From the NCBI GenBank assembly GCA_002281855.1, contig NCHQ01000013.1:62001-126000 (forward strand): a stretch of 64,000 nt of DNA, given 5' to 3'. The stretch is from Rhodospirillales bacterium 24-66-33 (GTDB taxonomy: Bacteria; Pseudomonadota; Alphaproteobacteria; Reyranellales; Reyranellaceae). Below the pieces are notes generated by a model. The model ran no database searches. It was not told the DNA's origin and was given only the letters and a program-made list of their open reading frames with translations. A program made the translations under genes and the position numbers. Shown piece after piece: positions 8,342 to 18,269 of this stretch; positions within the stretch are counted from its first letter, which is position 1; every line of letters starts with the position of its first letter.

Positions 8342-9736
8342 TCAGGCCGCGTCCGAGGCCGGCAGGGTCACCGTGAAGGTCGAGCCCTTGCCCGGCGTGC
8401 TCTGGATGTCGAGCCGGCCACGGTGGCGGTTGACGACATGCTTGACGATGGCGAGACCCAGGCCGGTGCCGCCGAGCTGGCGCGAGCGCGCCGTATCCAC
8501 TCTGTAGAAGCGCTCGGTGAGACGCGGCAGGTGCGTGGCCGGGATGCCGTCGCCCTCGTCCCGGACGGCGACCGCGACGCGGTCCTTGCCGGAGCGCCGT
8601 GCCTCGACCCGGACGGAGGTCTCGGGGCGGGCGTACTTCAGCGCATTGTCGATCAGGTTCTGGAAGACGATGATCAGCTCGTCATGGTCGCCGACGGCGC
8701 GCGGCAGGTCCGGCGCGAGGTCGATTTCGATGCCGACCCTGCGCGAGGAGGCCTTGAGCTGCAGCAGGTCGAGCACCGAGCGCAGCACACCGCTGAGATC
8801 GACGGCGGCGGCGGGCCTCGCATGCTCATGCTGCTCGATGCGCGACAGCATCAGGAGATCGTCGACCAGGCGGCGCATGCGGTCGGCCTGTTCTGCCATG
8901 ATGCCGAGGAAGCGCTCGCGTGCCGCCGCGTCCTCGCGCGCCGGACCGCGCAGGGTCTCGATGAAGCCCGCCAGTCCCGCGATCGGCGTCTTGAGTTCGT
9001 GGCTGGCATTGGCCACGAAGTCGGCGCGCATGCGCTCGGCGCGGCGCAGCGCCGTGGTGTCGTGCAGCACGATCAGCGCCAGCGAGCCGTCGGCGGCCGC
9101 CCGCGGCAGGCGTCGCAGATGGGCCACCATGTCGAGTTCCGGCGGCCCGGCCAGCACCAGGTCGACCACGCTCTGGTCGGGTCGCGCGAAGTTGCCGTCC
9201 GCGCCGGTCTCGAGCAGCGCATCGATCGCCGCCAGGAGCTGCGGCTGCCGCAGCACGGTCGAAACGTCGCGTTCGGATCCACCGGGACTGCCCAGGAGCA
9301 GGGCGGCCGCCAGGTTGGTGCGCACGATGCGGCGCTGTCGGTCGAGACACACGAGCGGGTCGGGAAGACCGTCGACGATCGTCTGGGCCGAGGCCGCGAG
9401 ATTGTCGATCGAGGCACGCTGGCGCCGCCAGCCGGTCGAGAGGGTGGCTGCCGCGGTCGCGAGTTCTTCCGTCGCGGGCGCGAAGGAAAGCCGCGGCATC
9501 ACGGGCTGGCGCTCGTCCGAGAGTTCCCCCACGAACCGCGCGAAGCTCGCCAGCGAGCTGAGGTAACGCTGGACGAGGAGCATCGTCACCACGGCGATCC
9601 CGGCCATCGCGATCAGCGTGGCCCGGCCCGACAGCTCGCCCACTCCATAGAGGATGGCCAGTGCGCCCCATGCCGGCGCCAACGCCACAGCGTTGGCAAC
9701 CAGCGTGCGGCGAAGCGGAATGCCATTGTCGGCCAT
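8342..9736 (-). CDS. phoR: PhoR-type sensor histidine kinase
   Basis: This is a 464-residue membrane sensor kinase. Two hydrophobic spans lie at about 11-33 and 40-57, with a very short periplasmic loop as in PhoR. A PAS-like region covers about 115-225. The HisKA helix has phospho-acceptor His246 in SHELKTP, and the HATPase domain shows NLIDNALKYA, DEGDGIP and GTGLGLAIVK. PhoR senses phosphate supply through the Pst system and phosphorylates PhoB. No phoB or pst gene is within the window, so the symbol rests on architecture and on lying upstream of the phosphonate importer on the same strand. Confidence 0.75.
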   Translation of the reverse strand: MADNGIPLRRTLVANAVALAPAWGALAILYGVGELSGRATLIAMAGIAVVTMLLVQRYLSSLASFARFVGELSDERQPVMPRLSFAPATEELATAAATLSTGWRRQRASIDNLAASAQTIVDGLPDPLVCLDRQRRIVRTNLAAALLLGSPGGSERDVSTVLRQPQLLAAIDALLETGADGNFARPDQSVVDLVLAGPPELDMVAHLRRLPRAAADGSLALIVLHDTTALRRAERMRADFVANASHELKTPIAGLAGFIETLRGPAREDAAARERFLGIMAEQADRMRRLVDDLLMLSRIEQHEHARPAAAVDLSGVLRSVLDLLQLKASSRRVGIEIDLAPDLPRAVGDHDELIIVFQNLIDNALKYARPETSVRVEARRSGKDRVAVAVRDEGDGIPATHLPRLTERFYRVDTARSRQLGGTGLGLAIVKHVVNRHRGRLDIQSTPGKGSTFTVTLPASDAA

Positions 9737-9753
9737 GGGCCGACTATAGCCGG

Positions 9754-10413
9754 TTAACTGGTCCGCGGTGCGAAGAAGCGTATGCTCGCCAGGCCGAATA
9801 CGAAGCCCGCGATATGCGCCACCCAGGCGACCGATTCGCCACCTGCCCCCGGCGTGCCGCCGAAGATGCCGAAGAAGACGTTGAGGCCGATCCAGATGCC
9901 GGCGACCGGCAGCAGCGACGTCAGGCTGCCGACATAGCGCATGAGCATCAGTACGGCGCCGAAAATCCCGCTTATGGCACCCGACGCGCCGACCACCGGA
10001 TCGGGCGACTCGGGATAGACGAGGATGTGCACCAGCCCCGCGAAGGCGCCGCACACGAGGTAGAAGAGCACGAAGCGGCGCACGCCCAGCAGCCGCTCGA
10101 CCGGCGCACCGAAGGCCGCGAGTGTCAGCATGTTGATGCCGAGATGCATCCAGCCGCCATGGAGGAACTGGTAGGTGACCGGCGCCACGAGCAGCGAGAA
10201 GAGATCCTGCCCGCTTTCCGTGGTGTAGGCGGCCGGCACCAGGCCGAACCGCAGGATGATCTCCTGGTCGGCCTGCTCGCCAAGAAGCTGGCGCAACACC
10301 TGCACGGCGACGTTGATGCCGATCAGCCAAAGCACGGCGGGCGGCAGGTTGATCGCCCGCTCGCCCGTTCCGCGGCCGCCGGGGAGGCGGCGCTGGTCGT
10401 CGTCAAAAGGCAT
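9754..10413 (-). CDS. Rhomboid-family intramembrane serine protease
   Basis: The 219-residue integral membrane protease has about six hydrophobic spans. The catalytic dyad is visible as Ser144 in VGASGAISG and His200 in AHIAGF. The conserved helix-2 residues are H85, H90 and N94 (FLHGGWMHLGIN). It would cleave transmembrane segments of unknown partner proteins. The ATG at 10413 is preferred; an open extension to 10518 is basic and overlaps the end of argG. It lies between argG (28-base gap) and the PhoR-type kinase (17-base gap), all on the same strand. Confidence 0.88.
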   Translation of the reverse strand: MPFDDDQRRLPGGRGTGERAINLPPAVLWLIGINVAVQVLRQLLGEQADQEIILRFGLVPAAYTTESGQDLFSLLVAPVTYQFLHGGWMHLGINMLTLAAFGAPVERLLGVRRFVLFYLVCGAFAGLVHILVYPESPDPVVGASGAISGIFGAVLMLMRYVGSLTSLLPVAGIWIGLNVFFGIFGGTPGAGGESVAWVAHIAGFVFGLASIRFFAPRTS

Positions 10414-10441
10414 GCGCCGCTCCGGTCGGGTCAGGGGTCCG

Positions 10442-11698
<1,257 letters not shown>

Positions 11699-11735
11699 GC
11701 TGGCCGCTTTCGTGTCCGTTCGGTGAAGGCGCGCG

Positions 11736-11763
11736 AATATAGCGGTCGACCCCACCGGGGCAA
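11736..11763 (-). promoter_or_regulatory. Candidate sigma70 promoter of argG
   Basis: On the argG strand, TTGCCC (11763-11758) and TATATT (11741-11736) are spaced by 16 bases. The -10 box lies about 37 bases before the argG ATG. The boxes match the consensus reasonably, but no start-site data exist. Confidence 0.4.
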
Positions 11764-11780
11764 GCGCGCCGCAAAGAGGC

Positions 11781-11786
11781 TATAAT
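11781..11786 (+). promoter_or_regulatory. Perfect TATAAT box before the methyltransferase at 11807
   Basis: TATAAT lies 20 bases before the ATG at 11807, giving a predicted leader of only about 12-14 bases. I see no convincing -35 box at 16-18 bases. The hexamer stands out in this G+C-rich sequence. Confidence 0.4.
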
Positions 11787-11806
11787 CGGGGCGAGAATAG
11801 CATCCC

Positions 11807-12835
11807 ATGGTTTCCCCCCTCGACCGCCTCTCCTACGCCGCCCGCCAGACCGCCCGAGTCGCCTGGTATGCCGGCCACTACGCCGCCGGCCGCCGGCTGA
11901 TGAAGCCCATGCCCAAGCCCGATTTTCCCGTCGGGCCGACGCCCGGCCGCGCCGAGCTGACCGCCGAGATGCGGGCACTGTTCGGGCGGGAGTGGCGGGA
12001 TGTCGCGGCCGGCCTGTTTCCCGCCCCGCGCCCCCTCCGGCCGGAGCCGGCCGAGTTCCTGCGCCGCAGCCTGCTCTATTTCCGCGACCTGCCGCAGGTC
12101 GATGCGCGGCGGCACGGCACCCTCGATGACGAGCTGCCGCCCGGCACTCAGGCCGACGGCCTGCCCGACTATTACCGGCAGAACTTCCACTTCCAGAGCG
12201 ACGGCTGGCTCTCGGACCACTCGGCCGCCCTGTACGACACCCAGGTCGAGGTCCTGTTCACCGGCGCCGCCGACGTCATGCGCCGCCGCGCCCTGGCGCC
12301 GATCGCCAACTGGCTCACCGACCGCAACCAGCGCGACGTCCGCGGACTCGACGTCGGCTGTGGCACCGGCCGCCTGCTCGCCACGCTGCATGGCGCCTGG
12401 CCGGGGATGAAGCTCACCGGCATCGACCTCAGCCGCCCCTATCTCGACGAGGCGCGCCGCCTGATCGGTCGTACGGCGCGGGTGAAGCTCGACGAGGCGG
12501 CGGCTGAATCCCTGCCCTTCGCCGAGGCGAGCCTCGACCTGGTCGTCTCCTCGTTCCTGCTGCATGAGCTGCCCAGGGAGATCCGCGCCAAGGCGATCGC
12601 CGAGATGGCGCGCGTCGTGAAGCCCGGCGGCCTGGTCGTGATCGTCGATTCGCTGCAGAAGGGCGACCGGCCCGACTGGGACGGCCTGCTCGACCTCTTC
12701 CCGCACTACTTCCACGAGCCGTATTATGCCGAATATACCGCCGGTCGTTTGGCAGAGTGGTTTGAGGGGGCCGGGCTGCAGCCCGTCTCGACTGAGAACG
12801 CCTTCCTGTCGAAGGTCGCTGCTTTCACGAAGTAG
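11807..12835 (+). CDS. SAM-dependent class I methyltransferase (Methyltransf_11-like)
   Basis: The 342-residue protein has a 170-residue N-terminal region of unknown fold followed by a Rossmann methyltransferase domain. Motif I, LDVGCGTG, is at 181-188, and an acidic GIDLS follows. The later motifs SFLLHELP and VKPGGLVVIVDS are typical of small-molecule methylases. The substrate is unknown; no quinone or lipid pathway genes adjoin it. It is transcribed divergently from argG, and its TAG abuts the rlmN stop codon with no base between them. Confidence 0.8.
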   Translation: MVSPLDRLSYAARQTARVAWYAGHYAAGRRLMKPMPKPDFPVGPTPGRAELTAEMRALFGREWRDVAAGLFPAPRPLRPEPAEFLRRSLLYFRDLPQVDARRHGTLDDELPPGTQADGLPDYYRQNFHFQSDGWLSDHSAALYDTQVEVLFTGAADVMRRRALAPIANWLTDRNQRDVRGLDVGCGTGRLLATLHGAWPGMKLTGIDLSRPYLDEARRLIGRTARVKLDEAAAESLPFAEASLDLVVSSFLLHELPREIRAKAIAEMARVVKPGGLVVIVDSLQKGDRPDWDGLLDLFPHYFHEPYYAEYTAGRLAEWFEGAGLQPVSTENAFLSKVAAFTK

Positions 12836-13984
12836 CTACAGCGCGACCTTCTCGCCGCGTTGGCGCAGGCTGGCGCTCTTGAGCTGGCCGCAGGCGGCCG
12901 ATATGTCGCGGCCGCGCGGCGTGCGCACCGGGGCGCTCAGGCCGCCATCGTTCACGATCTCGGCGAAGCGGTGGATGCGGTTGTTGGAGCTGCACTCGTA
13001 GGGCGCGCCCGGCCACGGGTTGAACGGGATCAGGTTCACCTTGGCATGGATCGGCGTCAGGATGCGCACCAGCTCGCGGGCGTCGGCGTCGCTGTCGTTG
13101 ACGCCCTTCAGCATCGCGTACTCGAAGGTGATTCGCCGGCTGTTGCGCGCGCCGGGATAGTCGGCGCAGGCCTTCAACAGCTCGGCGATCGGCCACTTCC
13201 TGTTGATCGGCACCAGCGTGTCGCGCACCTCGTCGCTGACGGCATGCAGCGACACCGCGAGATTGACGTCGAGCGCCTCGCCCACCTTCGGAATCATCGG
13301 CACGACGCCGGAGGTCGAGAGCGTGATGCGGCGGCGGCTGAGCGCGATGCCCTGGTCGTCCATGACGATCTTGAGCGCCGCGACGACGTTGTCGAAATTG
13401 TAGAGCGGCTCGCCCATGCCCATCATGACGATGTTGCTGAGCATGCGCTGCGCATCGGCGGTCGGCGTCGGCCATTCGCCGTAGCTGTCGCGCGCCACCA
13501 TGAACTGGCCGACGATTTCATCCGGCGTGAGGTTGCGCACCAGCGGCTGGGTGCCGGTGTGGCAGAAGGTGCAGGTGAGCGTGCAGCCGACCTGGCTCGA
13601 GACACAGACCGAGCCGCGGTCGGTCTCCGGGATATTGACCGTCTCGGCCTCGTTGCCGTCGGCGAACCGCAGCAGCCATTTGCGCGTGCCGTCGACCGAA
13701 CGCTGCTCGGTCACGATCGAGGGCCGCTCGATCACGAACTGGTCGGCGAGGCGATCGCGCGCCTTCTTGGCGATGTTGGTCATGCGCCCGAAGTCGGTGA
13801 CGCCGTGCCAGTAGATCCACTGCCAGATCTGGGCGGCGCGGAACGGTTCCAGCCCGGCCTCGGCCAGCGCCGTCTTGAGCCCATCGCGCGACAGGCCGAT
13901 CAGATTGCGGCGCAGGTCGTTGCGGCCGTGCGCGGCGGCGCCGGGCTCGAGGATCTGCAGCGGTTCTGTGGGCAGGACGGACAT
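12836..13984 (-). CDS. rlmN: RlmN, 23S rRNA/tRNA adenine-C2 methyltransferase
   Basis: This radical-SAM enzyme methylates A2503 of 23S rRNA and A37 of some tRNAs. The 382-residue protein has the CX3CX2C cluster motif at C134, C138 and C141. Two further cysteines fit the catalytic pair: C127 in SVCVSS and C365 in SAACGQ. The motifs MGMGEPLYN and [10 protein letters not shown] are diagnostic. The ATG at 13984 is chosen; the open frame beyond it overlaps the next gene's territory. It converges directly with the methyltransferase at 12835. Confidence 0.96.
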   Translation of the reverse strand: MSVLPTEPLQILEPGAAAHGRNDLRRNLIGLSRDGLKTALAEAGLEPFRAAQIWQWIYWHGVTDFGRMTNIAKKARDRLADQFVIERPSIVTEQRSVDGTRKWLLRFADGNEAETVNIPETDRGSVCVSSQVGCTLTCTFCHTGTQPLVRNLTPDEIVGQFMVARDSYGEWPTPTADAQRMLSNIVMMGMGEPLYNFDNVVAALKIVMDDQGIALSRRRITLSTSGVVPMIPKVGEALDVNLAVSLHAVSDEVRDTLVPINRKWPIAELLKACADYPGARNSRRITFEYAMLKGVNDSDADARELVRILTPIHAKVNLIPFNPWPGAPYECSSNNRIHRFAEIVNDGGLSAPVRTPRGRDISAACGQLKSASLRQRGEKVAL

Positions 13985-14037
13985 GGAGCGCGTGAGATAG
14001 TCGCCGCACTCCCGCTGCGCAACCGCGCCGGGGTAAA

Positions 14038-14604
14038 CTATTGTTTTTCCTGCGCTTTTTTTCGCAGCCTGAGCCGCTCCTTGCGCTTGTAGAGCGGCTC
14101 GCCGAACACCGGCACGTCGAGCGTCTCGGTCGGGGCGCCCTCGCCGACCGGCCGCGGCGCGTGCCGGCCAAGGCTGATCAGCCGGTCGTACATGACCAGG
14201 GCGCCGGCGGTGCCGAGATTGACCGAGAAGCGCGTCGGGATCTTCACGACGTAGTCGCAGAGCGACTGAATGCCGGGCGACAGGCCCTCGCGCTCGGACC
14301 CCAGGATATAGGCGCACTGGCGGGGATGCCGGAAACTCGGCAGCTCGATCGCATCGTCTGTGATCTCGATGCCGACCACCCGGCAGCCCAGCGGCAGGCG
14401 GAAGCTCTCGAGATCGGCGAACCGGTAGGTCGGGACCGACAGCGGCGTGTCCGACGTGTCGGCCAGCGCGCCGGCGCGCGCGTCATACTGCGCGCGCAGG
14501 GTGAAGACGAACGAGGCGCCGAACGCGTGGGCGGTCCGGAACAAGGTGCCGACATTCATCGACTTGCTCGGACCTTCGATACCGATGCCGAAATAGCCTT
14601 TCAT
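14038..14604 (-). CDS. TrmH/SpoU-family RNA 2'-O-methyltransferase
   Basis: The 188-residue SPOUT-fold protein has the three family motifs in order: N-x-GTLFRTA near residue 17, [11 protein letters not shown] in the middle and [13 protein letters not shown] toward the end. It should transfer a methyl group from SAM to a ribose 2'-OH of tRNA or rRNA. It is shorter than TrmH and lacks an N-terminal RNA-binding extension, while a basic tail ends in [11 protein letters not shown]. The start is ATG 14604, 53 bases upstream of rlmN on the same strand, so an RNA-modification pair is likely. Confidence 0.85.
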   Translation of the reverse strand: MKGYFGIGIEGPSKSMNVGTLFRTAHAFGASFVFTLRAQYDARAGALADTSDTPLSVPTYRFADLESFRLPLGCRVVGIEITDDAIELPSFRHPRQCAYILGSEREGLSPGIQSLCDYVVKIPTRFSVNLGTAGALVMYDRLISLGRHAPRPVGEGAPTETLDVPVFGEPLYKRKERLRLRKKAQEKQ

Positions 14605-14687
14605 GGCCCTTCGATTTGTTGCAGTAATGATTGGCAGGCGTTGCCACCCACCCGGTAGCGCCCAGCCCGCCGTCAAACAAGGCCCTG

Positions 14688-15938
14688 ATGACCCTTCCCT
14701 CGCCGTTGGACAGCGTTCGCGCCCAGTACGAGGCTCTGCCCTATCCTGCCCGAGACCCGCGAGACGAGGCGATCCGCCTGATCACGGGCACGCCGAGCCA
14801 CGTCCTCGAGATCAATCACTATCTCTTCTCCGGTCGCCTGAACTTCATCCGCCCCTTCCGCGCGCTGGTCGCCGGCGGCGGCACGGGCGATGCCTGCATC
14901 ATGCTGGCCCAACAGCTGGTCGATCGCCGCTGCCCCGGCGAAGTCGTCTATCTCGACCTATCGACGGCGTCGCGACAGATCTGCGAGGCGCGGGCCAAGG
15001 CGCGCGGCCTGCGCAACATCCAGTTCCTGACCGGCTCGCTGCTCGACCTGCCGGCGATGAACATCGGCCATTTCGACTACATCGACTGCACCGGGGTATT
15101 GCACCACCTGCCCGATCCGACCGCCGGGATGCAGGCGCTGGCGAGCGTGCTGCACGCCGACGGCGGCATGGGCGTCATGCTCTACGGCGAATATGGCCGC
15201 AGCGGCGTCTACCCGTTGCAGGAGTTGCTGCAGACCATCGCGCCGCCGTCGATGGCGATCCAGGACCGGCTGGCGATGGCCAAGCGCCTGATCCGCTTCC
15301 TGCCGACGACCAACCTGTTCCGCCGCAATCCCTATCTCAACGATCACGTGACGGGCGGCGATGCGGGTCTCTACGATCTGCTGCTGCACAGCTGCGACCG
15401 CGCCTTCACGGTGCCGCAGATCGGCAGGATGGCCGCCGCCTCGGGCCTGCGGGTCGTGGCCTTCCTCGAACCAGTGCGCTACGAACCCGCGACCTACATG
15501 AGCGATCCCGTGATCGCCCGGCAGGCGAGTTCGCTGCCGCTGATCGAGCGCGCGGCCTTTGCCGAACGTCTCGCCGGCAATGTCCGGACCCATGTCTTCT
15601 ACGCGACGCGCGCCGGCTTCGACACGGTGGCGCGCCCCGAGGATACGTCGGCCATACCGGTGCTGCGCGAGATGGATGCGCAGAAGTTCGCCGCCGGCCT
15701 GCAGCCCGGCGCGCCGCTGGTCGCCAACCTCGACGGCTTTCCGTGGCGGGCCCAGCTGCCGCCGCTGGCGCCGCGCATCATCTCGCAGATCGACGGCCGC
15801 CGGACAGTCGCGGAAATCTACACCTCGCTCGGCAGCCAGGGCGGCCTGCCGCGGTGGGAGGATTTCTACACGCAGTTCGAGGATCTCTACGTCAAGCTGA
15901 ACGGCGTCAATCACCTGCTGCTGCGCTTCCGCACCTGA
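14688..15938 (+). CDS. SAM-dependent methyltransferase with C-terminal extension
   Basis: The 416-residue protein has a class I methyltransferase domain. Motif I (ALVAGGGTGD) lies around 59-68, motif II (VYLDLS) follows, and DCTGVLHHLPDP is a typical post-motif. About 190 residues after it form a region of unknown fold that includes WEDFYTQFEDLYVKLN. Members of this type act on small molecules or proteins; I cannot name the substrate. The ATG at 14688 is selected; an upstream start at 14631 would add a low-complexity extension. A predicted EamA transporter begins 21 bases downstream. Confidence 0.78.
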   Translation: MTLPSPLDSVRAQYEALPYPARDPRDEAIRLITGTPSHVLEINHYLFSGRLNFIRPFRALVAGGGTGDACIMLAQQLVDRRCPGEVVYLDLSTASRQICEARAKARGLRNIQFLTGSLLDLPAMNIGHFDYIDCTGVLHHLPDPTAGMQALASVLHADGGMGVMLYGEYGRSGVYPLQELLQTIAPPSMAIQDRLAMAKRLIRFLPTTNLFRRNPYLNDHVTGGDAGLYDLLLHSCDRAFTVPQIGRMAAASGLRVVAFLEPVRYEPATYMSDPVIARQASSLPLIERAAFAERLAGNVRTHVFYATRAGFDTVARPEDTSAIPVLREMDAQKFAAGLQPGAPLVANLDGFPWRAQLPPLAPRIISQIDGRRTVAEIYTSLGSQGGLPRWEDFYTQFEDLYVKLNGVNHLLLRFRT

Positions 15939-15959
15939 AACCAGCCTGTGGGAACCGCA

Positions 15960-16889
15960 ATGCGCGGCCACGTCCTGACCATTGCGCTCGGCAACTCGCT
16001 TCTCTGGTCGGTCTATCTCCTGCTGACGCGTCACGTCGTGAGCGGCGCGCAGCTCGATGCCTGGGCCTATACGCTGGTGCAGCTGCTGAGCGCCGGCCTT
16101 GCCATGCTCTGGGTCGGCCGCCGCACGCCCGGCAGCTGGGCCGATCTCCTGGTCCCATGGACCGTCTGCTACGCCTTCATGCGCGTGATCATCAACGGCT
16201 GCACCGCCGCCGCCATCGTCTGGCTGGCCGTCACGCAGAGCACGCTGCTCTCGACAATGAGCGTGCTGATCGGCGCGGGCTCGGGCTGGGCCCTGACGCG
16301 CCAGGCGCCGTCGCGCCGGGATTGGCCGGGCCTCGCGCTGCTGGGGGTCGGCGTCGCGGCCTTCGCCGCCGGCCTGGGGTCGGAGACGGCCTGGCGCGGC
16401 GTCGCCTGGCTGGTCGCCTCGGAGGCCGTGGCGGTGGCCGCCTCGTGGATGATCGCCTACCACCCGCGCAACCGCTCGGCCGATCCGGCGGCGCGCAGCC
16501 GCTTCACCGGCGAAATCCTGGTGGCGGCCTCGCTGGCGCTGATCCTTGTGTGGACGCTGGCCGGTCTGGTGGGCGCGATGGCCTCGCCCTGGGCGGGCGG
16601 CGGCGACGCGTTCGGGCGGATCGAACTCTGGCTCTACGCCATCCTGGCCGGCCTGCTGTTCCGCGCGCCCGGCACCTGGCTCGGCTTCTGGACCATCAAC
16701 CATTCGGGCGTGCAGACCTATCTGATCGCCCTCACCGCGATGCCGTTCTTCGCCATCGCGCTGGAAGCCGTGTTCGCCCAACTCGGCTGGCTGACCCCCG
16801 CGGCCCTGACGACGCCGGAATGGCTGGCCGCCGGCGTGATCCTCGCCGGCGCCGTCTGGCTGATCGTCGCGCGGGTGCGGACGAAATAG
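15960..16889 (+). CDS. EamA/DMT-superfamily transporter
   Basis: The 309-residue membrane protein has about ten hydrophobic spans, arranged as two repeats of five as in drug/metabolite exporters. The first repeat begins at about residue 5 (VLTIALGNSLLWSVYLLLTR). Short cytoplasmic links carry basic residues, for example RQAPSRRDWP. The substrate is unknown. The ATG at 15960 is used; a GTG at 15948 is an alternative. It follows the methyltransferase by 21 bases and is probably co-transcribed with it. The nearest downstream gene is convergent, across a repeat-rich gap. Confidence 0.8.
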   Translation: MRGHVLTIALGNSLLWSVYLLLTRHVVSGAQLDAWAYTLVQLLSAGLAMLWVGRRTPGSWADLLVPWTVCYAFMRVIINGCTAAAIVWLAVTQSTLLSTMSVLIGAGSGWALTRQAPSRRDWPGLALLGVGVAAFAAGLGSETAWRGVAWLVASEAVAVAASWMIAYHPRNRSADPAARSRFTGEILVAASLALILVWTLAGLVGAMASPWAGGGDAFGRIELWLYAILAGLLFRAPGTWLGFWTINHSGVQTYLIALTAMPFFAIALEAVFAQLGWLTPAALTTPEWLAAGVILAGAVWLIVARVRTK

Positions 16890-16968
16890 CCGCTCAAGAA
16901 GTACTGGCGAGCAACATTGTTGCGCCGGAAGTCATCCCGATACCGGATTCAAGAGGTGCGACATTCAC

Positions 16969-17004
16969 TTCGTTTGTTTCGATTATTTCGTTTGTTTCGT
17001 TTAT
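16969..17004. repeat. Two tandem copies of an 18-bp A+T-rich unit
   Basis: The unit TTCGTTTGTTTCGATTAT occurs at 16969-16986 and again at 16987-17004 with one change (A to T). It stands out strongly against the local G+C richness. The function is unknown; it may be a remnant of slippage or a protein-binding array. Confidence 0.75.
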
Positions 17005-17063
17005 TCGCCGTGACTCCGACTTTTGCCACGACCTGCCAGGCTTCTCCGTCTTAAAATGCACCG

Positions 17064-17173
17064 CCTCATCCTGATGAGCGTCGCGAAGCGGCGCGTCTCG
17101 AAGGATGGGCAACGGACGGGGTGCGCGTGCCCACCCTTCGAGATGCTCACTGCGTTCGCTCCTCAGGGTGAGG
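17064..17173. repeat. Interrupted palindrome of a dispersed intergenic repeat family
   Basis: A left arm (17064-17109) and a right arm (17128-17173) are largely complementary, including TCTCGAAGGATGGGCA against TGCCCACCCTTCGAGA with one mismatch. The outer ends are CCTCATCCTGA and TCAGGGTGAGG. The RNA would fold into a long hairpin with an 18-base loop. It resembles short palindromic repeats seen between genes in many alphaproteobacteria and is related in core sequence to the elements at 27420 and 53455. Confidence 0.75.
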
Positions 17174-17219
17174 CAAGTGCTGGGACGCTCGCCTCGATTC
17201 TATCTCGTCCGGAAGGACG

Positions 17220-18215
17220 CTACGCCTTCTTCAGCGCGTCCGGATTGAGGACGTTGATCGGGCTGCCGTCGAGCCAGGCTTCGATGTCCTTGACCGTGCC
17301 CTCGTAGAAGTGCCGGTAGCTCTCCTCGACGACATAGCCCAGGTGCGGAATGAGCGTGACGTTGTCGAGCTTGGTGAGCGGATGGTCGGCCGACATCGGC
17401 TCCTTGTCGTAGACGTCGAGGCCGGCGTGCAAGATCGTGCGGCTCCTCAGCGCCTCGATCAGCGCCGCTTCGTCCACGATCGGACCGCGCGAGGTGTTCA
17501 CCAGGATCGCGGTCTTCTTCATCTTTGCCAGCTCGGCGGCGCCGATCAGGCCGCGCGTGCGATCCGAAAGGGCGAGATGGATCGAGACGAAGTCCGAGGT
17601 CGCCAGCAACTCGTCCTTGCTCACATACTTCGCGCCGCCCGCCTCGGCCTTTTCGGGCGTGAGGTTCTGGCTCCAGGCCACGACCTCCATGCCGAACGCC
17701 TTGGCATAATGGGCCGCGCGGCTGCCCAGCTTGCCGAGGCCGAGGATGCCCAGCCGCTTGCCTTCGAGCACCACCATCTGCTCGATGCCGTCGTGCCACT
17801 TGCCCTGGCGCGCCAGCCGCTCGGCCTTGGCGAGGTCGCGGGCGCACATCATCAGGAGCGCCCAGCCCAGCTCCGCGGTCGGCGCGTTCGAAGTGCCGCC
17901 GGGTGTCGTCGAGACCGGGATGCCGCGCTCGGCGGCCGCCTTGTCGTCGAGGCTGGCGGCGCGGGCGCCGGTCAGCACCATGAACTTGAGGTTGGGCAGC
18001 TTCTCGATCAGGGCCCGCGGGAAGGCGGTGCGCTCGCGCAGCAGACCCAGCATGTCGAAGGGCGCCAGTTTCTGCGCCGCATCCTCGACCGAGGTGAAGG
18101 GCTCGTGGAAGACGGTGATCTCGACTCCGCGTTTCCGGAGCCGGTCCCAGTCAGCCATGCGCATGGCTACCTTCTGGTAATCGTCGAGCAAAGCGAGCTT
18201 CATCGTTTGCGGCAT
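17220..18215 (-). CDS. D-2-hydroxyacid dehydrogenase family protein
   Basis: This 331-residue NAD(P)-dependent oxidoreductase belongs to the 2-hydroxyacid/phosphoglycerate dehydrogenase family. The nucleotide-binding motif GLGKLG is at 159-164. The catalytic arginine lies in NTSRGPIVDE, and the catalytic histidine is in IPHLGYV. It interconverts a D-2-hydroxyacid and a 2-keto acid, but the substrate cannot be read from sequence. The start is ATG 18215, with an alternative ATG at 18203. It is divergent from the TfdA-type dioxygenase, with 54 bases between them. Confidence 0.87.
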   Translation of the reverse strand: MPQTMKLALLDDYQKVAMRMADWDRLRKRGVEITVFHEPFTSVEDAAQKLAPFDMLGLLRERTAFPRALIEKLPNLKFMVLTGARAASLDDKAAAERGIPVSTTPGGTSNAPTAELGWALLMMCARDLAKAERLARQGKWHDGIEQMVVLEGKRLGILGLGKLGSRAAHYAKAFGMEVVAWSQNLTPEKAEAGGAKYVSKDELLATSDFVSIHLALSDRTRGLIGAAELAKMKKTAILVNTSRGPIVDEAALIEALRSRTILHAGLDVYDKEPMSADHPLTKLDNVTLIPHLGYVVEESYRHFYEGTVKDIEAWLDGSPINVLNPDALKKA

Positions 18216-18269
18216 GGCGTTTCCTGGAAGACAATGATCGAAAATCTACTATAGCCGCGGGAGGCGGTC

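Larger units (their letters stand above)
16890..17219. other. 330-base intergenic region with repeats
   Basis: This stretch separates the convergent EamA transporter and hydroxyacid dehydrogenase genes. It holds an A+T-rich 18-bp tandem duplication (16969-17004) and a long interrupted palindrome (17064-17173). I see no convincing gene in it. Confidence 0.7.

Noticed and set aside
7271..9757. An 828-codon open frame on the plus strand
   Set aside because: It runs antisense through phnC and the PhoR-type kinase, and has low-complexity Arg/Gly/Asp composition and no motif.
16969..17004. CRISPR-like direct repeat
   Set aside because: There are only two adjacent 18-bp units with no spacers and no cas genes in the window.
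14603..17074. An 823-codon open frame overlapping the methyltransferase and EamA genes
   Set aside because: It lies in another frame of two well-supported genes and encodes Arg/Pro/Gly-rich nonsense.
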